Shown here one piece after another: positions 8,377 through 19,138 of a stretch of 64,000 bases of DNA (the first letter of the stretch is position 1; the number at the start of each line of letters is the position of its first letter). Source of the DNA: Archangiaceae bacterium (GTDB lineage Bacteria > Myxococcota > Myxococcia > Myxococcales > Myxococcaceae); contig JADJNS010000005.1 in assembly GCA_016714225.1 (NCBI GenBank), forward strand, positions 434,001 through 498,000. Reading direction: 5' to 3'. The notes beneath the pieces are model-generated. The model did not search any database. It worked only from the letters and a program-made list of their open reading frames with translations, and was not told the origin of the DNA. The position numbers were made by a program, and so were the translations under genes.

Positions 8377-9434
8377 CTGAGGTTCCCCGCCGGCAGCTCG
8401 GGCCGCCTCACGTACTCGGCCGGCACCTCGCCCGACAGCGTGCCCAGCCAGGCGACCAGTGAGCCGACCTCGCGCTCGCTCAGCTCGACCCCCAGCTGGT
8501 GGTGGGCCATCAGCCGCACCGCCTCGGGCAGCGTCGCCGCCGAGCCGTCGTGAAAGTACGGCGCGGTGTGGCTCACGTTGCGCAGGCTGGGCACCTTGAA
8601 CATGCCCTCGTCGCCGGGGTCTTCGGTCAGCTCGGCGCGGCCGCGGTCGTTCGCGCTCGGCCACGGGTTCACCGCCCCGAGCCGCTCGTACATCGAGCCG
8701 CCCAGCAGCTCGCCCGCGTGGCACACCACGCACCCCAGGTTGGCGAAGTCGCGCGCGCCCTGCTTCTCGAGCGCGGTCAGCGCCGCTGCGTCGCCGGCGA
8801 GGTAGCGGTCCCACCGGGCCGGGGTGACCAGGCCGCGCTCGAACGCTCCGATGGCGAGCTCCACGTGCTGAAGGCTCACCGGCTCGCGCACGTCGGGAAA
8901 CGCCGCCGCGAAGGGCGCCGCATAGCCGGGTAGCGCCTTCAGCGCCGCCACCAGGTGAGCGGCGTCTTTGAGCCCCATCTCCCCCGGGTTGAACAGCGGG
9001 CCGGCCACCTGCTCTTCCACCGTCGCGGCCCGCCCGTCCCAGAACTGGCGAAAGTGCTTCGCCGCGTTGTACGTGGTGGGCGCGTTGCGCCGGCCGTGCT
9101 TGCCCTCGACGCCGGTCGAGGTCGCGTCGTGGGTCGCGCCGTAGTCGTCGAGCGGGTGGCAGCTGTCGCAGCTCACCTTGCCGTCGGCCGACAGCCGCGG
9201 CTCGAAGTAGAGCAGGCGCCCCAGCGCCACCAGCGCGGTGTTCTTCACCGGCTCGGGCACCGAGAGCGCCTTGTAGCGGCGCATCACCCGGGGCGGCAGC
9301 TGCTCGGCGCTCACCGCCACGCGCGGCGCCTCGGGGCGGCGGCGCAGCAGCTGGCGCCGTGGCCCGGGCTCGGCCTCGGGCCCGGGGGCCTCGCTGCACG
9401 AGGCGGCCACCAGCAGCAGCGCCGTCAACCTCAT
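8373..9434 (-). CDS. Di-haem cytochrome c peroxidase-like lipoprotein
   Basis: 353 aa. A short signal peptide ends in a lipobox with Cys13 (VAASC). Two c-type haem sites follow, CDSCH (89-93) and CVVCH (235-239), with family signatures LGRLLYFEPRLS, RNAPTTYNAA, QFWDGRA, EEQVAGPLFNP and KVPSLRNVSHTAPYFHDGS. This is the CcpA/MauG family, which reduces hydrogen peroxide with electrons from a c-type donor or oxidises protein side chains. It should be membrane-anchored on the periplasmic side. It is embedded in a two-component operon, with 4-bp ATGA overlaps to the REC-HD gene upstream and the PAS kinase downstream. A redox-sensing or peroxide-handling role linked to that kinase is inference. Confidence 0.93.
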   Translation of the reverse strand: MRLTALLLVAASCSEAPGPEAEPGPRRQLLRRRPEAPRVAVSAEQLPPRVMRRYKALSVPEPVKNTALVALGRLLYFEPRLSADGKVSCDSCHPLDDYGATHDATSTGVEGKHGRRNAPTTYNAAKHFRQFWDGRAATVEEQVAGPLFNPGEMGLKDAAHLVAALKALPGYAAPFAAAFPDVREPVSLQHVELAIGAFERGLVTPARWDRYLAGDAAALTALEKQGARDFANLGCVVCHAGELLGGSMYERLGAVNPWPSANDRGRAELTEDPGDEGMFKVPSLRNVSHTAPYFHDGSAATLPEAVRLMAHHQLGVELSEREVGSLVAWLGTLSGEVPAEYVRRPELPAGNLR

Positions 9435-10540
9435 TTGATGCTCACCCGAATCGGTTCTTTCACCGCGCCTTCGGCCATCGACGAGAAGCGCGCCTGCAGC
9501 GCCGCGGTCACCTCGAAGCCCCGCGGCACCAGCAGCACGCCGTTCTTCGTCTTCAGGTCTTCGGTCAACACCATGCCGGCGCGCACCTCGCGCAGCGTCA
9601 CCTCGCGCACCTTGGGGCCGTGGCTCGCGTCGAGGTGCTTGCCCAGGGCGGCGAGCAGCGCCGAGTCGTAGCTCGCCGCGTGCAGCTTCAGGGTCTCGAA
9701 CGCCATCGCCGGAGCGTCGCCCTTCGAGCACAGCGCGTCGAAGTCGTACGCCAGCCGCACCGCCCGCGCCCCCATCGGAGCACGCTGCGGCGGGTCGCCT
9801 CGCGCCACCGAGGCCACCAGCTCGCGCACCCCCTCGAGCCGGGGAATGTGCGCCAGCAGCGCCTCGGCCTGCTGCGGCAGCTTGTCGACCTCGGCCTTCT
9901 CTCCCGGCTCGAGCGTCTCGCCCCGGTACCAGCGCTCGAGGGTCGAATGGGGCAGGTTCACCGCGCCGAGGTGCGTGAACAGGCAGGCCACGTCGGCCTT
10001 CCACACCTCGTCGGGGGCGACGTCTTTGAGCAGCACCTCGACCAGCGCCTTGGCCCGCGTCACCTTGCCGAAGGCGAGCGGGTTGGCGAGCGCCAGCACG
10101 TCGGCCACCATCTTCACGGTGCCGCGCAGCGTCTTCTCGAGCAGCTCGCGCTCGGCAGTGATGAGCCGGTGGTGGTGCACCGCGGTCTCCACCGCCAGCA
10201 TCAGCTGGGGCGGCGAGCACGGCTTGGTGAGAAAGCGGAAAATCTGCCCATCGTTCACCGCGCTCACCGCCGAGGGCACGTCGGCGTGACCGGTGAGCAA
10301 CAGCCGCACCGTGTCGGGAGCGCTCGCCCGCGCCGCCTTCAAGAACTCGGCGCCGCTCATGCCGGGCATGCGCATGTCGCTGACGATGGCGGCGAACGGC
10401 GGCAGCCCCTTCATCTTCTCGAGCGCCTCGGCGCCGCTGGTCGCGGTGGTGAGCGTGAACTTGCGCCGCAGGTGCAGCTCGAGGCCCTCGAGCACCGCGG
10501 GTTCGTCGTCGACACAGAGAATGCGGGCCAGCTCGGTCAT
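9431..10540 (-). CDS. Response regulator with degenerate HD output domain
   Basis: 369 aa. The receiver has D55 (AIVSDMRMPGMSG), Thr83 in LLTGH and Lys106 (FLTKPCS). The remainder resembles an RpfG-like REC-HD regulator (AKALVEVLLKDVAPDEVW, THLGAVNLPHSTL, LLAHIPRLEGV, AVRLAYDFDALCSKG, SYDSALLAALGKHL, REVRAGMVLTEDL), but the metal-binding HD pair and the GYP motif of active c-di-GMP phosphodiesterases are not visible. It is therefore probably a non-catalytic phospho-dependent protein-interaction module. The start ATG overlaps the stop of the upstream REC-HDOD gene (ATGA). Confidence 0.85.
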   Translation of the reverse strand: MTELARILCVDDEPAVLEGLELHLRRKFTLTTATSGAEALEKMKGLPPFAAIVSDMRMPGMSGAEFLKAARASAPDTVRLLLTGHADVPSAVSAVNDGQIFRFLTKPCSPPQLMLAVETAVHHHRLITAERELLEKTLRGTVKMVADVLALANPLAFGKVTRAKALVEVLLKDVAPDEVWKADVACLFTHLGAVNLPHSTLERWYRGETLEPGEKAEVDKLPQQAEALLAHIPRLEGVRELVASVARGDPPQRAPMGARAVRLAYDFDALCSKGDAPAMAFETLKLHAASYDSALLAALGKHLDASHGPKVREVTLREVRAGMVLTEDLKTKNGVLLVPRGFEVTAALQARFSSMAEGAVKEPIRVSIK

Positions 10541-11712
10541 TGTTTTTCCCGCCCGAAGGCGAGCTCGGTGAGGGCGGGCAGCGACTTGCCGCACGCGGTG
10601 AGGTACGCGACGTCGAAGGGGGCGCGCTCGCTGCACTGGCCGGCCTGGGCGGCGTGCTCCATCGCCAGCCGCTGCGCGACGTGCACCGCGCCGGCGATGT
10701 CGAAGGCCTTGTCTTCGCCGAGGGTGGGCGCGTGCTGCTGCGCGACGCCGTGCACCAGCGCCGAGGGCTGCCCCCAGGTGCCGAGCAGGTATGCGCCCAC
10801 CTCGGCGTGGGTGAAGCCGAGCAGCGCGCGCTCGCGCCCCGCGCGCACGAACGGCCACGGGTCGCCTTGAAAGAGCACCTCGCGGTGCTCGGGCAGCGAC
10901 GCCAGCAGCACCAGGCCGCCCACGTCGTGCAGCAGCCCCGCCAGGTACGCCTGCTGACCCGCCTCACCCGGCAAGAGCCGCCGGGCGACGTTCGCGACCG
11001 TCAGCGACCGCTGCTGCATCAGCTCGACGCGCGTGCGGCAGCCCGAGAGCGACTGCTCGACCGCTCCGCTCAGCTGCGCGTAGGTCGCCGCCGCCTTGAC
11101 CATCGCCAGCCCCAGGCGCTGCACCGCCTTCACCACCTGCGCCACCGGAGGCATGGCGTAGAACGCCGAGTTGGCGAGCTTCAGCAGCTGCAGCGAGAGC
11201 CCGGGGTCGCGCTCGGCGATGGTCGCCACCACCCGCGCATCGACCTCGGGGTCAGAGAGCGCCCGGTCGAGCTCCTGAAACACCGCGTTGGGCGTCGGCA
11301 GCTCGTCGACGGCGTGAATCACCCGCTGCATGTCGGGGTTGTCGAAGCTCTCGCGCAGCCCGTAGAGGTGCTTCACCGCCACGGTGAGCTCGTCGAGGCT
11401 GCAGGGCTTGGCGATGAACTGGTGGGCCACCCGCAGGCCGTCGTGCAGCGCCGCGCCCTCGCTGTGACCCGACAGCAGCACCCGCAGCGCCTGGGGGCAG
11501 CGCCTTCGCACCTGCTCGAGCAGCTGGGTGCCGAGCATGCCCGGCATGTTCTGGTCGCTCACCACCACGTCGGCGGGCTCTTGCTCGAGCGCCTCGAGCG
11601 CGGCGGGCCCGCTCTCGACGAAGCGCATCGACCACCCCTCGCGATGGCGGCGCAGGCGCGCACGCATTGCGCTCAGCATCACCGGCTCATCGTCGACGAA
11701 GAGGAGGCGCAT
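10537..11712 (-). CDS. Response regulator with HDOD output domain
   Basis: 391 aa, the first gene of the operon. The receiver has D53 (VVSDQNMPGMLG) and Lys102 (FIAKPCS). It is followed by an HDOD domain at about residues 130-330 (ELPTPNAVFQELDRAL, DPGLSLQLLKLANSAFY, VQRLGLAMVKAAAT, AYLAGLLHDVGGLVLLA, HAEVGAYLLGTWGQP). HDOD domains are non-enzymatic relatives of HD domains found in signalling regulators. I chose ATG at 11712, five codons inside the longest frame, because MRLLFVDDEP is the normal receiver start. All six operon genes share short overlaps or a 4-bp gap, so one promoter in the 11713-11913 gap probably drives them. Confidence 0.9.
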   Translation of the reverse strand: MRLLFVDDEPVMLSAMRARLRRHREGWSMRFVESGPAALEALEQEPADVVVSDQNMPGMLGTQLLEQVRRRCPQALRVLLSGHSEGAALHDGLRVAHQFIAKPCSLDELTVAVKHLYGLRESFDNPDMQRVIHAVDELPTPNAVFQELDRALSDPEVDARVVATIAERDPGLSLQLLKLANSAFYAMPPVAQVVKAVQRLGLAMVKAAATYAQLSGAVEQSLSGCRTRVELMQQRSLTVANVARRLLPGEAGQQAYLAGLLHDVGGLVLLASLPEHREVLFQGDPWPFVRAGRERALLGFTHAEVGAYLLGTWGQPSALVHGVAQQHAPTLGEDKAFDIAGAVHVAQRLAMEHAAQAGQCSERAPFDVAYLTACGKSLPALTELAFGREKQ

Positions 11713-11765
11713 CACGGTGCCCCTCACCAGTGCGAACGCCGATCCACCCCTACGCCCCAGCGGCA

Positions 11766-11783
11766 GGCCCGCTTACGCGGGCC
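11766..11783. promoter_or_regulatory. Inverted repeat in divergent intergenic region
   Basis: A 7-bp perfect stem (GGCCCGC) with a TTAC spacer lies in the 201-bp gap between the divergent REC-HDOD and FIST genes, 54 bp upstream of the REC-HDOD start. It could be an operator or an RNA hairpin. The gap must hold both divergent promoters, but I cannot recognise convincing -35/-10 boxes. Confidence 0.3.
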
Positions 11784-11913
11784 GAGCTCGGGTCAATTGC
11801 ACCCCGAAGGGGGGTGGGTAGGGACTGATAAGCACACGGCGCCACGCGCAAATTCTGCGTGCGCACACCCCGTCAGCTAGGCTCCGCGGGCTCTTTTCCG
11901 AAGGGAAACCCAC

Positions 11914-13095
11914 ATGCCGACCCGAGCTGCGAGCGGTCTTTCGACCGAAGTCGATTCGTCTACCGCCGCGCGCGCAGCGGTGGGCGAAGCAGCCCAGCAG
12001 CTGGGCGGCGCGGCGTCGTTCGGCTTCGTGTTCGCGTCGCCCAGGCACGACCTCGGCACCTGCCTGCGCACCGCGCGCGAGGTGAGCCCCGGCACCGACT
12101 TCATCGGCTGTACCACCGCCGGCGAAATCACCGAGCGGGGCCTGGTGCATCACGGCGTGGCGACGCTGCTGGTGGCGGCAGACCAGCTGCAACACCAGAG
12201 CGGCATCGCCTCGGGCGTGAAGTCTGACCCGTCGACCGTCGCCAGCATGGTGACCCGCGGGTTCGGCGACGCGATGGGCGCGGCCAAGAAGGCCGGGCTG
12301 CCCTACTCGACCACCGTGGTGCTGGTCGACGGCCTGGCCGGCAGCGGCGACCAGCTGGTGCGCGAGCTGATCAAATCGACGCGCGCGGCGCAGCAGGTGG
12401 TCGGCGGCGCTGCGGGCGACGAGGGCGCGTTCAGCCAGACCCTGGTGGGAGACGGCCAGAAGGTCGGCCCCGACACCGCGGCGGCGCTTCACGTGTTCGG
12501 CAGGTCTCCCTGGGGAGTCGGCATCGGCCACGGCCTGCGCCCCACCTCGAGCCGCATGCGGGTGACGCGCGCGCGCCAGAACGTCATCTACGAGCTCGAC
12601 GGGCGGCCGGCGTTCGACGTGTACCGAGAGCACGCGAAGTCGCGCGGGGTGTCGCTCACCGCGGCGACCGCCGGCCCGTACCTCATCGGCAACGAGCTGG
12701 GGGTGTACCTGGGCGACGAGATCGTGCGCGCGCGGGCGCCGCTCTCGGTGGGCAGCGACGGCTCGCTGAGCTGCGCGGCCAACGTCGGCCAGGGCTCGAC
12801 CGTCTGCATTCTCGACGGCGAGGTCGCTCCGATGGTGAGCGCGGCGCGCGACGCGGCGAAAGAGGCGCGCGACAACCTCGCGTTCGCGAAGCCGGCGGGG
12901 GTGCTGCTCTTCGACTGCATCTGCCGCGGCATGATTCTCAAAGACAACTTCTCGCAGGAGATCGCCGCGATTCGCGCCGAGTTCGGCGCGGTGCCGATCG
13001 CCGGGTTTCTCACCTACGGTGAGATCGCCGACTACAAGAACTCGACCGACGGCTGGCACAACACCACCGCCGTGGTGGTCGCGATTCCCGCCTGA
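11914..13095 (+). CDS. FIST-domain sensory protein
   Basis: 393 aa with no signal peptide or membrane segment. FIST_N occupies the first half (SFGFVFASPRHDLGTCLRTA, FIGCTTAGEITERG, VDGLAGSGDQLVREL, VVGGAAGDEG) and FIST_C the rest, ending with a domain containing LLFDCICRGM, VPIAGFLTYGEIA and NTTAVVVAI. FIST domains are predicted to bind small ligands such as amino acids and usually occur in or beside signal-transduction proteins. The gene diverges from the two-component/peroxidase operon and precedes PilZ and histidine-kinase genes, so it may feed one of those kinases (inference). A GAAGGGAAA stretch just before the ATG gives a reasonable ribosome-binding site. Confidence 0.9.
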   Translation: MPTRAASGLSTEVDSSTAARAAVGEAAQQLGGAASFGFVFASPRHDLGTCLRTAREVSPGTDFIGCTTAGEITERGLVHHGVATLLVAADQLQHQSGIASGVKSDPSTVASMVTRGFGDAMGAAKKAGLPYSTTVVLVDGLAGSGDQLVRELIKSTRAAQQVVGGAAGDEGAFSQTLVGDGQKVGPDTAAALHVFGRSPWGVGIGHGLRPTSSRMRVTRARQNVIYELDGRPAFDVYREHAKSRGVSLTAATAGPYLIGNELGVYLGDEIVRARAPLSVGSDGSLSCAANVGQGSTVCILDGEVAPMVSAARDAAKEARDNLAFAKPAGVLLFDCICRGMILKDNFSQEIAAIRAEFGAVPIAGFLTYGEIADYKNSTDGWHNTTAVVVAIPA

Positions 13096-13098
13096 GCC

Positions 13099-13137
13099 GT
13101 CACCCCGAGCGCTGAGCGCAGCGCGCAGTCGAAAGGG
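13099..13137. repeat. Short copy of TGAGCG-type dispersed repeat
   Basis: Immediately after the FIST stop codon comes a CACCCCGAGCG / CTGAGCGCAG / CAGTCGAAAGGG stretch. It shares its core words with the ends of the longer elements at 15021-15194 and 54866-55050. It looks like a minimal or decayed member of the same intergenic family. Confidence 0.5.
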
Positions 13138-13234
13138 CCGCGGCGAGCGGTACCTGGGCGGCGCGGTGCGGTTCTTCGACGTGCTGTCGCTCTTCGTGCG
13201 TACCGTGACGGAAGCCACTACGCTGCCGCGCCAG

Positions 13235-13609
13235 ATGAGCGACGACGAGCAGGGCGGTGGCGCAGAGAGGCGCCGGCACCCACGCACCCCCCTGAGCCTG
13301 CTGGTGCAGTACCGCTTCAACAGCTTCGACGACTTCCTCGCCGAGTACTCGTTGAACATCTCGCCCGGCGGCATTTTCATTCGCACCGACACGCCGCTCG
13401 AAGAGGGCTCGATGGTGTACCTGCAGTTCTCGCTCAAAGACGGCAGCCGCCTCATCGAAGGCATGGGCAAGGTCGTTCGCAAGAACCCGCCGGGCGTCAA
13501 AGACCGCGTCGCCGGCATGGGCATCGAGTTCGTCAACTTCGACGACGAGTCGATGGCGCTGATCAACGAGATCTGCGCGCAGCGCGAGGCCACCCGCTCG
13601 AGGAGCTGA
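13235..13609 (+). CDS. PilZ-domain c-di-GMP receptor
   Basis: 124 aa from ATG at 13235. This is the stand-alone PilZ form common in myxobacteria (TIGR02266-like). The two binding signatures are present: an RRRHPR arginine motif near residue 12 and NISPGG (the N-x-S-x-x-G motif) near residue 42, followed by the beta-barrel ending IEFVNFDDESMALINEIC. It should therefore bind c-di-GMP and act by protein contact. A longer in-frame start at 13019 lies inside the FIST gene and is not needed. The stop is only 3 bp before the GTG of a histidine kinase, suggesting the two work as a unit. Confidence 0.9.
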   Translation: MSDDEQGGGAERRRHPRTPLSLLVQYRFNSFDDFLAEYSLNISPGGIFIRTDTPLEEGSMVYLQFSLKDGSRLIEGMGKVVRKNPPGVKDRVAGMGIEFVNFDDESMALINEICAQREATRSRS

Positions 13610-13612
13610 CCC

Positions 13613-15028
13613 GTGACGCTGCGTGCCCGGCTGCTCGCTGCGTTCCTGCTCCCCACCCTGCTGCTGCTCACCCTGGCGGGGTTCGTCGGCTACCGCTCGT
13701 CGCGCAACGTGCTCGAAGAAGAGCTCGGCACGTCGCTCTCGGCGCTCGCTGCGGCGGTGGCCGCCCAGCTCTCGGCCGAGCGCCTGCTCGCGCTCACCCC
13801 CGAAGACGCCGAGGGCGAAGGCAGCCGCACCTTCCGCTCGCTCTCGCGGCAGCTCGAGGCCGAGCGCACCGCGACCCGAGCGCGGCGCCTGGTGGCCTTC
13901 GCCAGCGACGGCCGGGTGCTGCTCGACTCGGGCGGCTCGCTGCCCATCGGCGCGCAGTTCCCCGACCTGGCCCGCGACCGCTTCGAGCTCGGCCGCGTGC
14001 TCGAGGCGGGCGAGCGCGCCCACTCGCAGGTGCTGTTCGAGGGCAACGACGGCCGCCTCTACAAGACCGGCTACGCGCCGCTGCGGCTCGACAACCAGGT
14101 CATCGGCGCGGTGGCCGTCGAGGGCTCGGCCGAGTTCTTCGGGCCGCTCACCAACATCTTCCGCGCCTACGCCGCGCTGCTCGCCGCGACGCTGCTGGTG
14201 CTGGCGCTCGCTGCGGTGCTGTTCGGCCGCGCGCTGGCCCGGCCGCTCGAGCGGCTGGTGCAGAGCGCGCTGCGCATCGGCAAGGGCGACCTGCAGACCC
14301 GGGTCGAGCCCGAGCCGACGGTCGAGATCGGCATTCTCTCGCGCGAGCTCGAGGCGATGCGCCAGGGCCTCGAGAGCCGGGACCGGCAGCTCAAGATGAT
14401 GCTCGGCGGAGTCGCTCACGAGGTGAAGAACCCGCTCGGCGGCATCGAGCTGTTCGCCGGGCTGCTGGCGGAGGACCTCAAGGGCCACGAGGCGTTCGGC
14501 CACGTGCAGCGCATTCAACGCGAGCTCGACTACCTCAAGCGCATCGTCGAAGACTTTCTCACCTTCGCCCGCGAGCAGAAGCTGAACCGGTTGTCGTTCG
14601 AGCCCGGGGCGTGGGTCGACCAGGCCGCCGAGCTGCTCTCGGCCGAAGCGCAGGGCAAGGGGGTGCGCCTGAGCGCCACCGCCGAGCCGGCCCCGCTCGA
14701 GGGCGACGTGTCGCTGCTCACCTCGGCGCTGGTGAACCTGGTGAAGAACGCCGTGCAGGTGTCGACCCGCGGCCAGACCGTGAAGCTCGCGGGGCGAAGA
14801 GATGGCGGCCGCTACCTGGTCGAGGTCGAGGACGAGGGGCCGGGCATACCCGCCGACGCGCTGCCGCACATCTTCGAGCCCTTCTTTACCACGCGTGAGA
14901 AGGGCACCGGCCTGGGGCTCCCCCTCGCGCGCAAGCTGCTCGAGGCCCACCGCGGCACCCTCACCGTCGAGTCGCGCCCCGGCCGCACCGTGTTCCGCAT
15001 CGCGCTGCCGCTGAACCGCGCACCCTGA
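13613..15028 (+). CDS. HAMP-containing sensor histidine kinase
   Basis: 471 aa from a GTG start. TM1 is at about 5-27, an extracytoplasmic sensor of about 150 residues follows, TM2 is near 182-205, then HAMP (ALARPLERLVQSALRIGKGD). HisKA carries the His in GGVAHEVKNPLGG. The HATPase boxes NLVKNAVQVS, DEGPGIP, FEPFFTTREKGTGLGLPLA are intact. The kinase type pairs with NtrC-like regulators, and the NtrC-type gene at 15898 on the same strand is the likely partner, separated by a repeat element and an antisense Nudix gene. Its TGA stop lies inside the CACCCTGAGCG end of the repeat at 15021-15194. Confidence 0.92.
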   Translation: MTLRARLLAAFLLPTLLLLTLAGFVGYRSSRNVLEEELGTSLSALAAAVAAQLSAERLLALTPEDAEGEGSRTFRSLSRQLEAERTATRARRLVAFASDGRVLLDSGGSLPIGAQFPDLARDRFELGRVLEAGERAHSQVLFEGNDGRLYKTGYAPLRLDNQVIGAVAVEGSAEFFGPLTNIFRAYAALLAATLLVLALAAVLFGRALARPLERLVQSALRIGKGDLQTRVEPEPTVEIGILSRELEAMRQGLESRDRQLKMMLGGVAHEVKNPLGGIELFAGLLAEDLKGHEAFGHVQRIQRELDYLKRIVEDFLTFAREQKLNRLSFEPGAWVDQAAELLSAEAQGKGVRLSATAEPAPLEGDVSLLTSALVNLVKNAVQVSTRGQTVKLAGRRDGGRYLVEVEDEGPGIPADALPHIFEPFFTTREKGTGLGLPLARKLLEAHRGTLTVESRPGRTVFRIALPLNRAP

Positions 15029-15194
15029 GCGAAGGCCGAAGGCCGAAGTCGAACGGGTGCACTCCAGGTCGAAGGCACCCCCTTACGCGAACGCCATGCT
15101 TCAAGCAGTAGAGCGCCGCGCAGCAATACGATGGAGTTTGTGCTGCACAGCCTTCGGCGAGCGACAGCAGGGTTCGACTCCGCTCACCCTGACC
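15021..15194. repeat. Dispersed intergenic element, copy A
   Basis: This 174-bp stretch matches 54866-55050. The right 65 bases (15130-15194) are about 90% identical to 54985-55050 by eye, and the left part shares CACCCTGAGCG, GAAGTCGAACGGGTG and GCTTCAA blocks in the same order. The two ends carry the same word in inverted orientation (TGAGCG(R)AG...TCGAAC), as in a MITE. The left end provides the TGA stop of the histidine kinase and the right end provides the TGA stop of the antisense Nudix gene. A GGTTCGACTCC tRNA-like T-loop word occurs inside, but no tRNA fold surrounds it. Confidence 0.75.
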
Positions 15195-15789
15195 GCTCTC
15201 GAGAGATTTGCACCCTCTGATTCTGAGCGTCACCCTGAGCGGTAGCCGCCCCGAGCGCCCTGGCTTTCGTCAGCAGCCGCTTCAGCGACGGGTCGTCGGC
15301 GAGCGCAATCGCCTCGTCGAAGCCGAGCCACTTCGAGCCGCTCGACTCGTCGGGGTCGTGCTTCAGCGCGTCGGGGTTCTTCGCCACCACCGCGAAGCGC
15401 ACGTCGAGGTGCGTGTGCTTCGGCTCGTCACCCTTGGCGGGAATCACGTGCGCGTCGACGTCGAACGGGCGGGCCGCGGTCGGGTGCAGCGCGACCTCGA
15501 GCCCGGTCTCTTCCCGCGCCTCGCGCAGCGCGGTGGCGGTGAGGTCTCCGCCGTCGACCGCCTCGGCGTGCCCCCCCGGCTGCAGCCAACGGTGCAGCTT
15601 GCCGTGCAGAATCATGCAGACGCGCTGGCCATCGGGAGACAGCACCACCGCGCTGCCGGTGAAGTGCGCGGGGTGCTGCTTGCGCGAGAGCGGCTCGGCG
15701 AGCGTCGCGGCGTAGACGCACATCGCCGCCGTGTCTGCGCGCTCTTTGCCGTCGGTAGGGACGTGGCTGTTGAGGTCGAGGTCGAGCAT
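15184..15789 (-). CDS. Nudix hydrolase
   Basis: 201 aa. A Nudix box is present at about residues 73-96: GHAEAVDGGD then ALREAREETGLE, giving the REx2EE metal-binding pattern. The domain is preceded by TGSAVVLSPDGQRVCMILH and followed by HLDVRFAVVAKNPDA and SGSKWLGFDEAIALADD. It should hydrolyse a nucleoside-diphosphate-linked compound; the substrate is not evident. The last few residues (about ERSG) and the stop codon are encoded by the right end of the repeat element, so the native C-terminus may have been replaced. It lies antisense between a kinase and its probable NtrC-type regulator. Confidence 0.85.
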   Translation of the reverse strand: MLDLDLNSHVPTDGKERADTAAMCVYAATLAEPLSRKQHPAHFTGSAVVLSPDGQRVCMILHGKLHRWLQPGGHAEAVDGGDLTATALREAREETGLEVALHPTAARPFDVDAHVIPAKGDEPKHTHLDVRFAVVAKNPDALKHDPDESSGSKWLGFDEAIALADDPSLKRLLTKARALGAATAQGDAQNQRVQISRERSG

Positions 15790-15897
15790 GCGTTGGCTTC
15801 TACCTCTGGTCTCGGCAGCACGGGCGGCCAGCCCACCCGCGCCGAGGCGGCACGGCGTATCAGAGGGCGGCCGATTCTTGTGTTACGACCCGCCCCC

Positions 15898-17319
<1,422 letters not shown>

Positions 17320-17328
17320 AGCGGCAGT

Positions 17329-17474
17329 ATGTTGCCGGTCATGCTCCTCGCCGTGGTGTTGCCGACCTCTCACATCGTGCTGATCGGCATTCTGGTGGTG
17401 CTGGTCAGCATCTGGTGGCTGAACATGCGGCACATGTTCGACGACTCGGGGCTCGACCCGACCGAGAAAGACCG

Positions 17475-17484
<10 letters not shown>
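17329..17484 (+). CDS. Small single-TM protein
   Basis: 51 aa, ATG at 17329 and TGA at 17482-17484. One strongly hydrophobic helix covers residues 2-31, with a WW pair at its end, followed by a polar tail ending DSGLDPTEKDRQP. It begins 9 bp after the NtrC-type regulator stop on the same strand and its end overlaps the convergent FHA-activator gene by 10 bp. No family is recognised. Codon use and the hydrophobic/charged layout look like a real small membrane protein, though the ribosome-binding site is weak. Confidence 0.5.
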
Positions 17485-18769
<1,285 letters not shown>

Positions 18770-18770
<1 letters not shown>

Positions 18771-19138
18771 CAGCGCAGGTCTACTTTCAGCGTCTCGCGA
18801 CGGCCGCGATCGACGCGCACCTGCCGCCGGGCCGACTTGTGCGTGGTGGGGCTCTCCAGCTCGACGGTGAGCGTGCCCGCCGGCACCGGGTAGCTGGCGA
18901 TGGGCGTCTCGCCGACGCTCTTGCCGTCGATTTTGACGTGCGCCCAAGGCGTCGCATCGATGGTGAGCCAGCCGGTGCCGCCGGGCGCAGGCGGCCGGGG
19001 AGGCGAAGGAGAAGGAGCCGGCGGAGGAGCAGGAGCGGGAGCGGGAACCGGCGGGGGAGCCGAAGAGGCCCCCTCTCCCCTCGCGGGAGAGGGTTGGGGT
19101 GAGGGGCGATTCGAGCAAGGGGCGGCGCGCTCACCGCG
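18770..19138 (-). pseudogene. PEGA-domain tail of the Ser/Thr kinase, out of frame
   Basis: In a different frame from the kinase there is a clean continuation: a Pro/Ala-rich linker, then a PEGA-type domain (GTGWLTIDATPWAHVKIDGK, SVGETPIASYPVPAGT, LTVELESPTTHKS) ending in VDLR and a TGA that overlaps the ATG of the FHA activator. This frame is closed upstream by TGA at 19139-19141, so it has no start of its own. The switch must occur between about 19141 and 19060, where the palindromic repeat at 19071-19107 sits. This looks like the original C-terminus of the kinase, disconnected by a frameshift or by a sequencing error. Confidence 0.75.

Noticed and set aside
15171..15181. GGTTCGACTCC, like a tRNA T-loop, also at 55026-55036
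   Set aside because: No acceptor, D or anticodon arms surround it. It belongs to the dispersed repeat element.
15231..15245. A further CACCCTGAGCGG word inside the Nudix gene
   Set aside because: Too short to call as an element and lies in coding sequence of normal composition.
19040..19118. A start codon upstream of the FHA activator reading LTPTLSREGRG
   Set aside because: This peptide is the third-frame reading of the palindromic repeat. The FHA protein has a better ATG at 18770.
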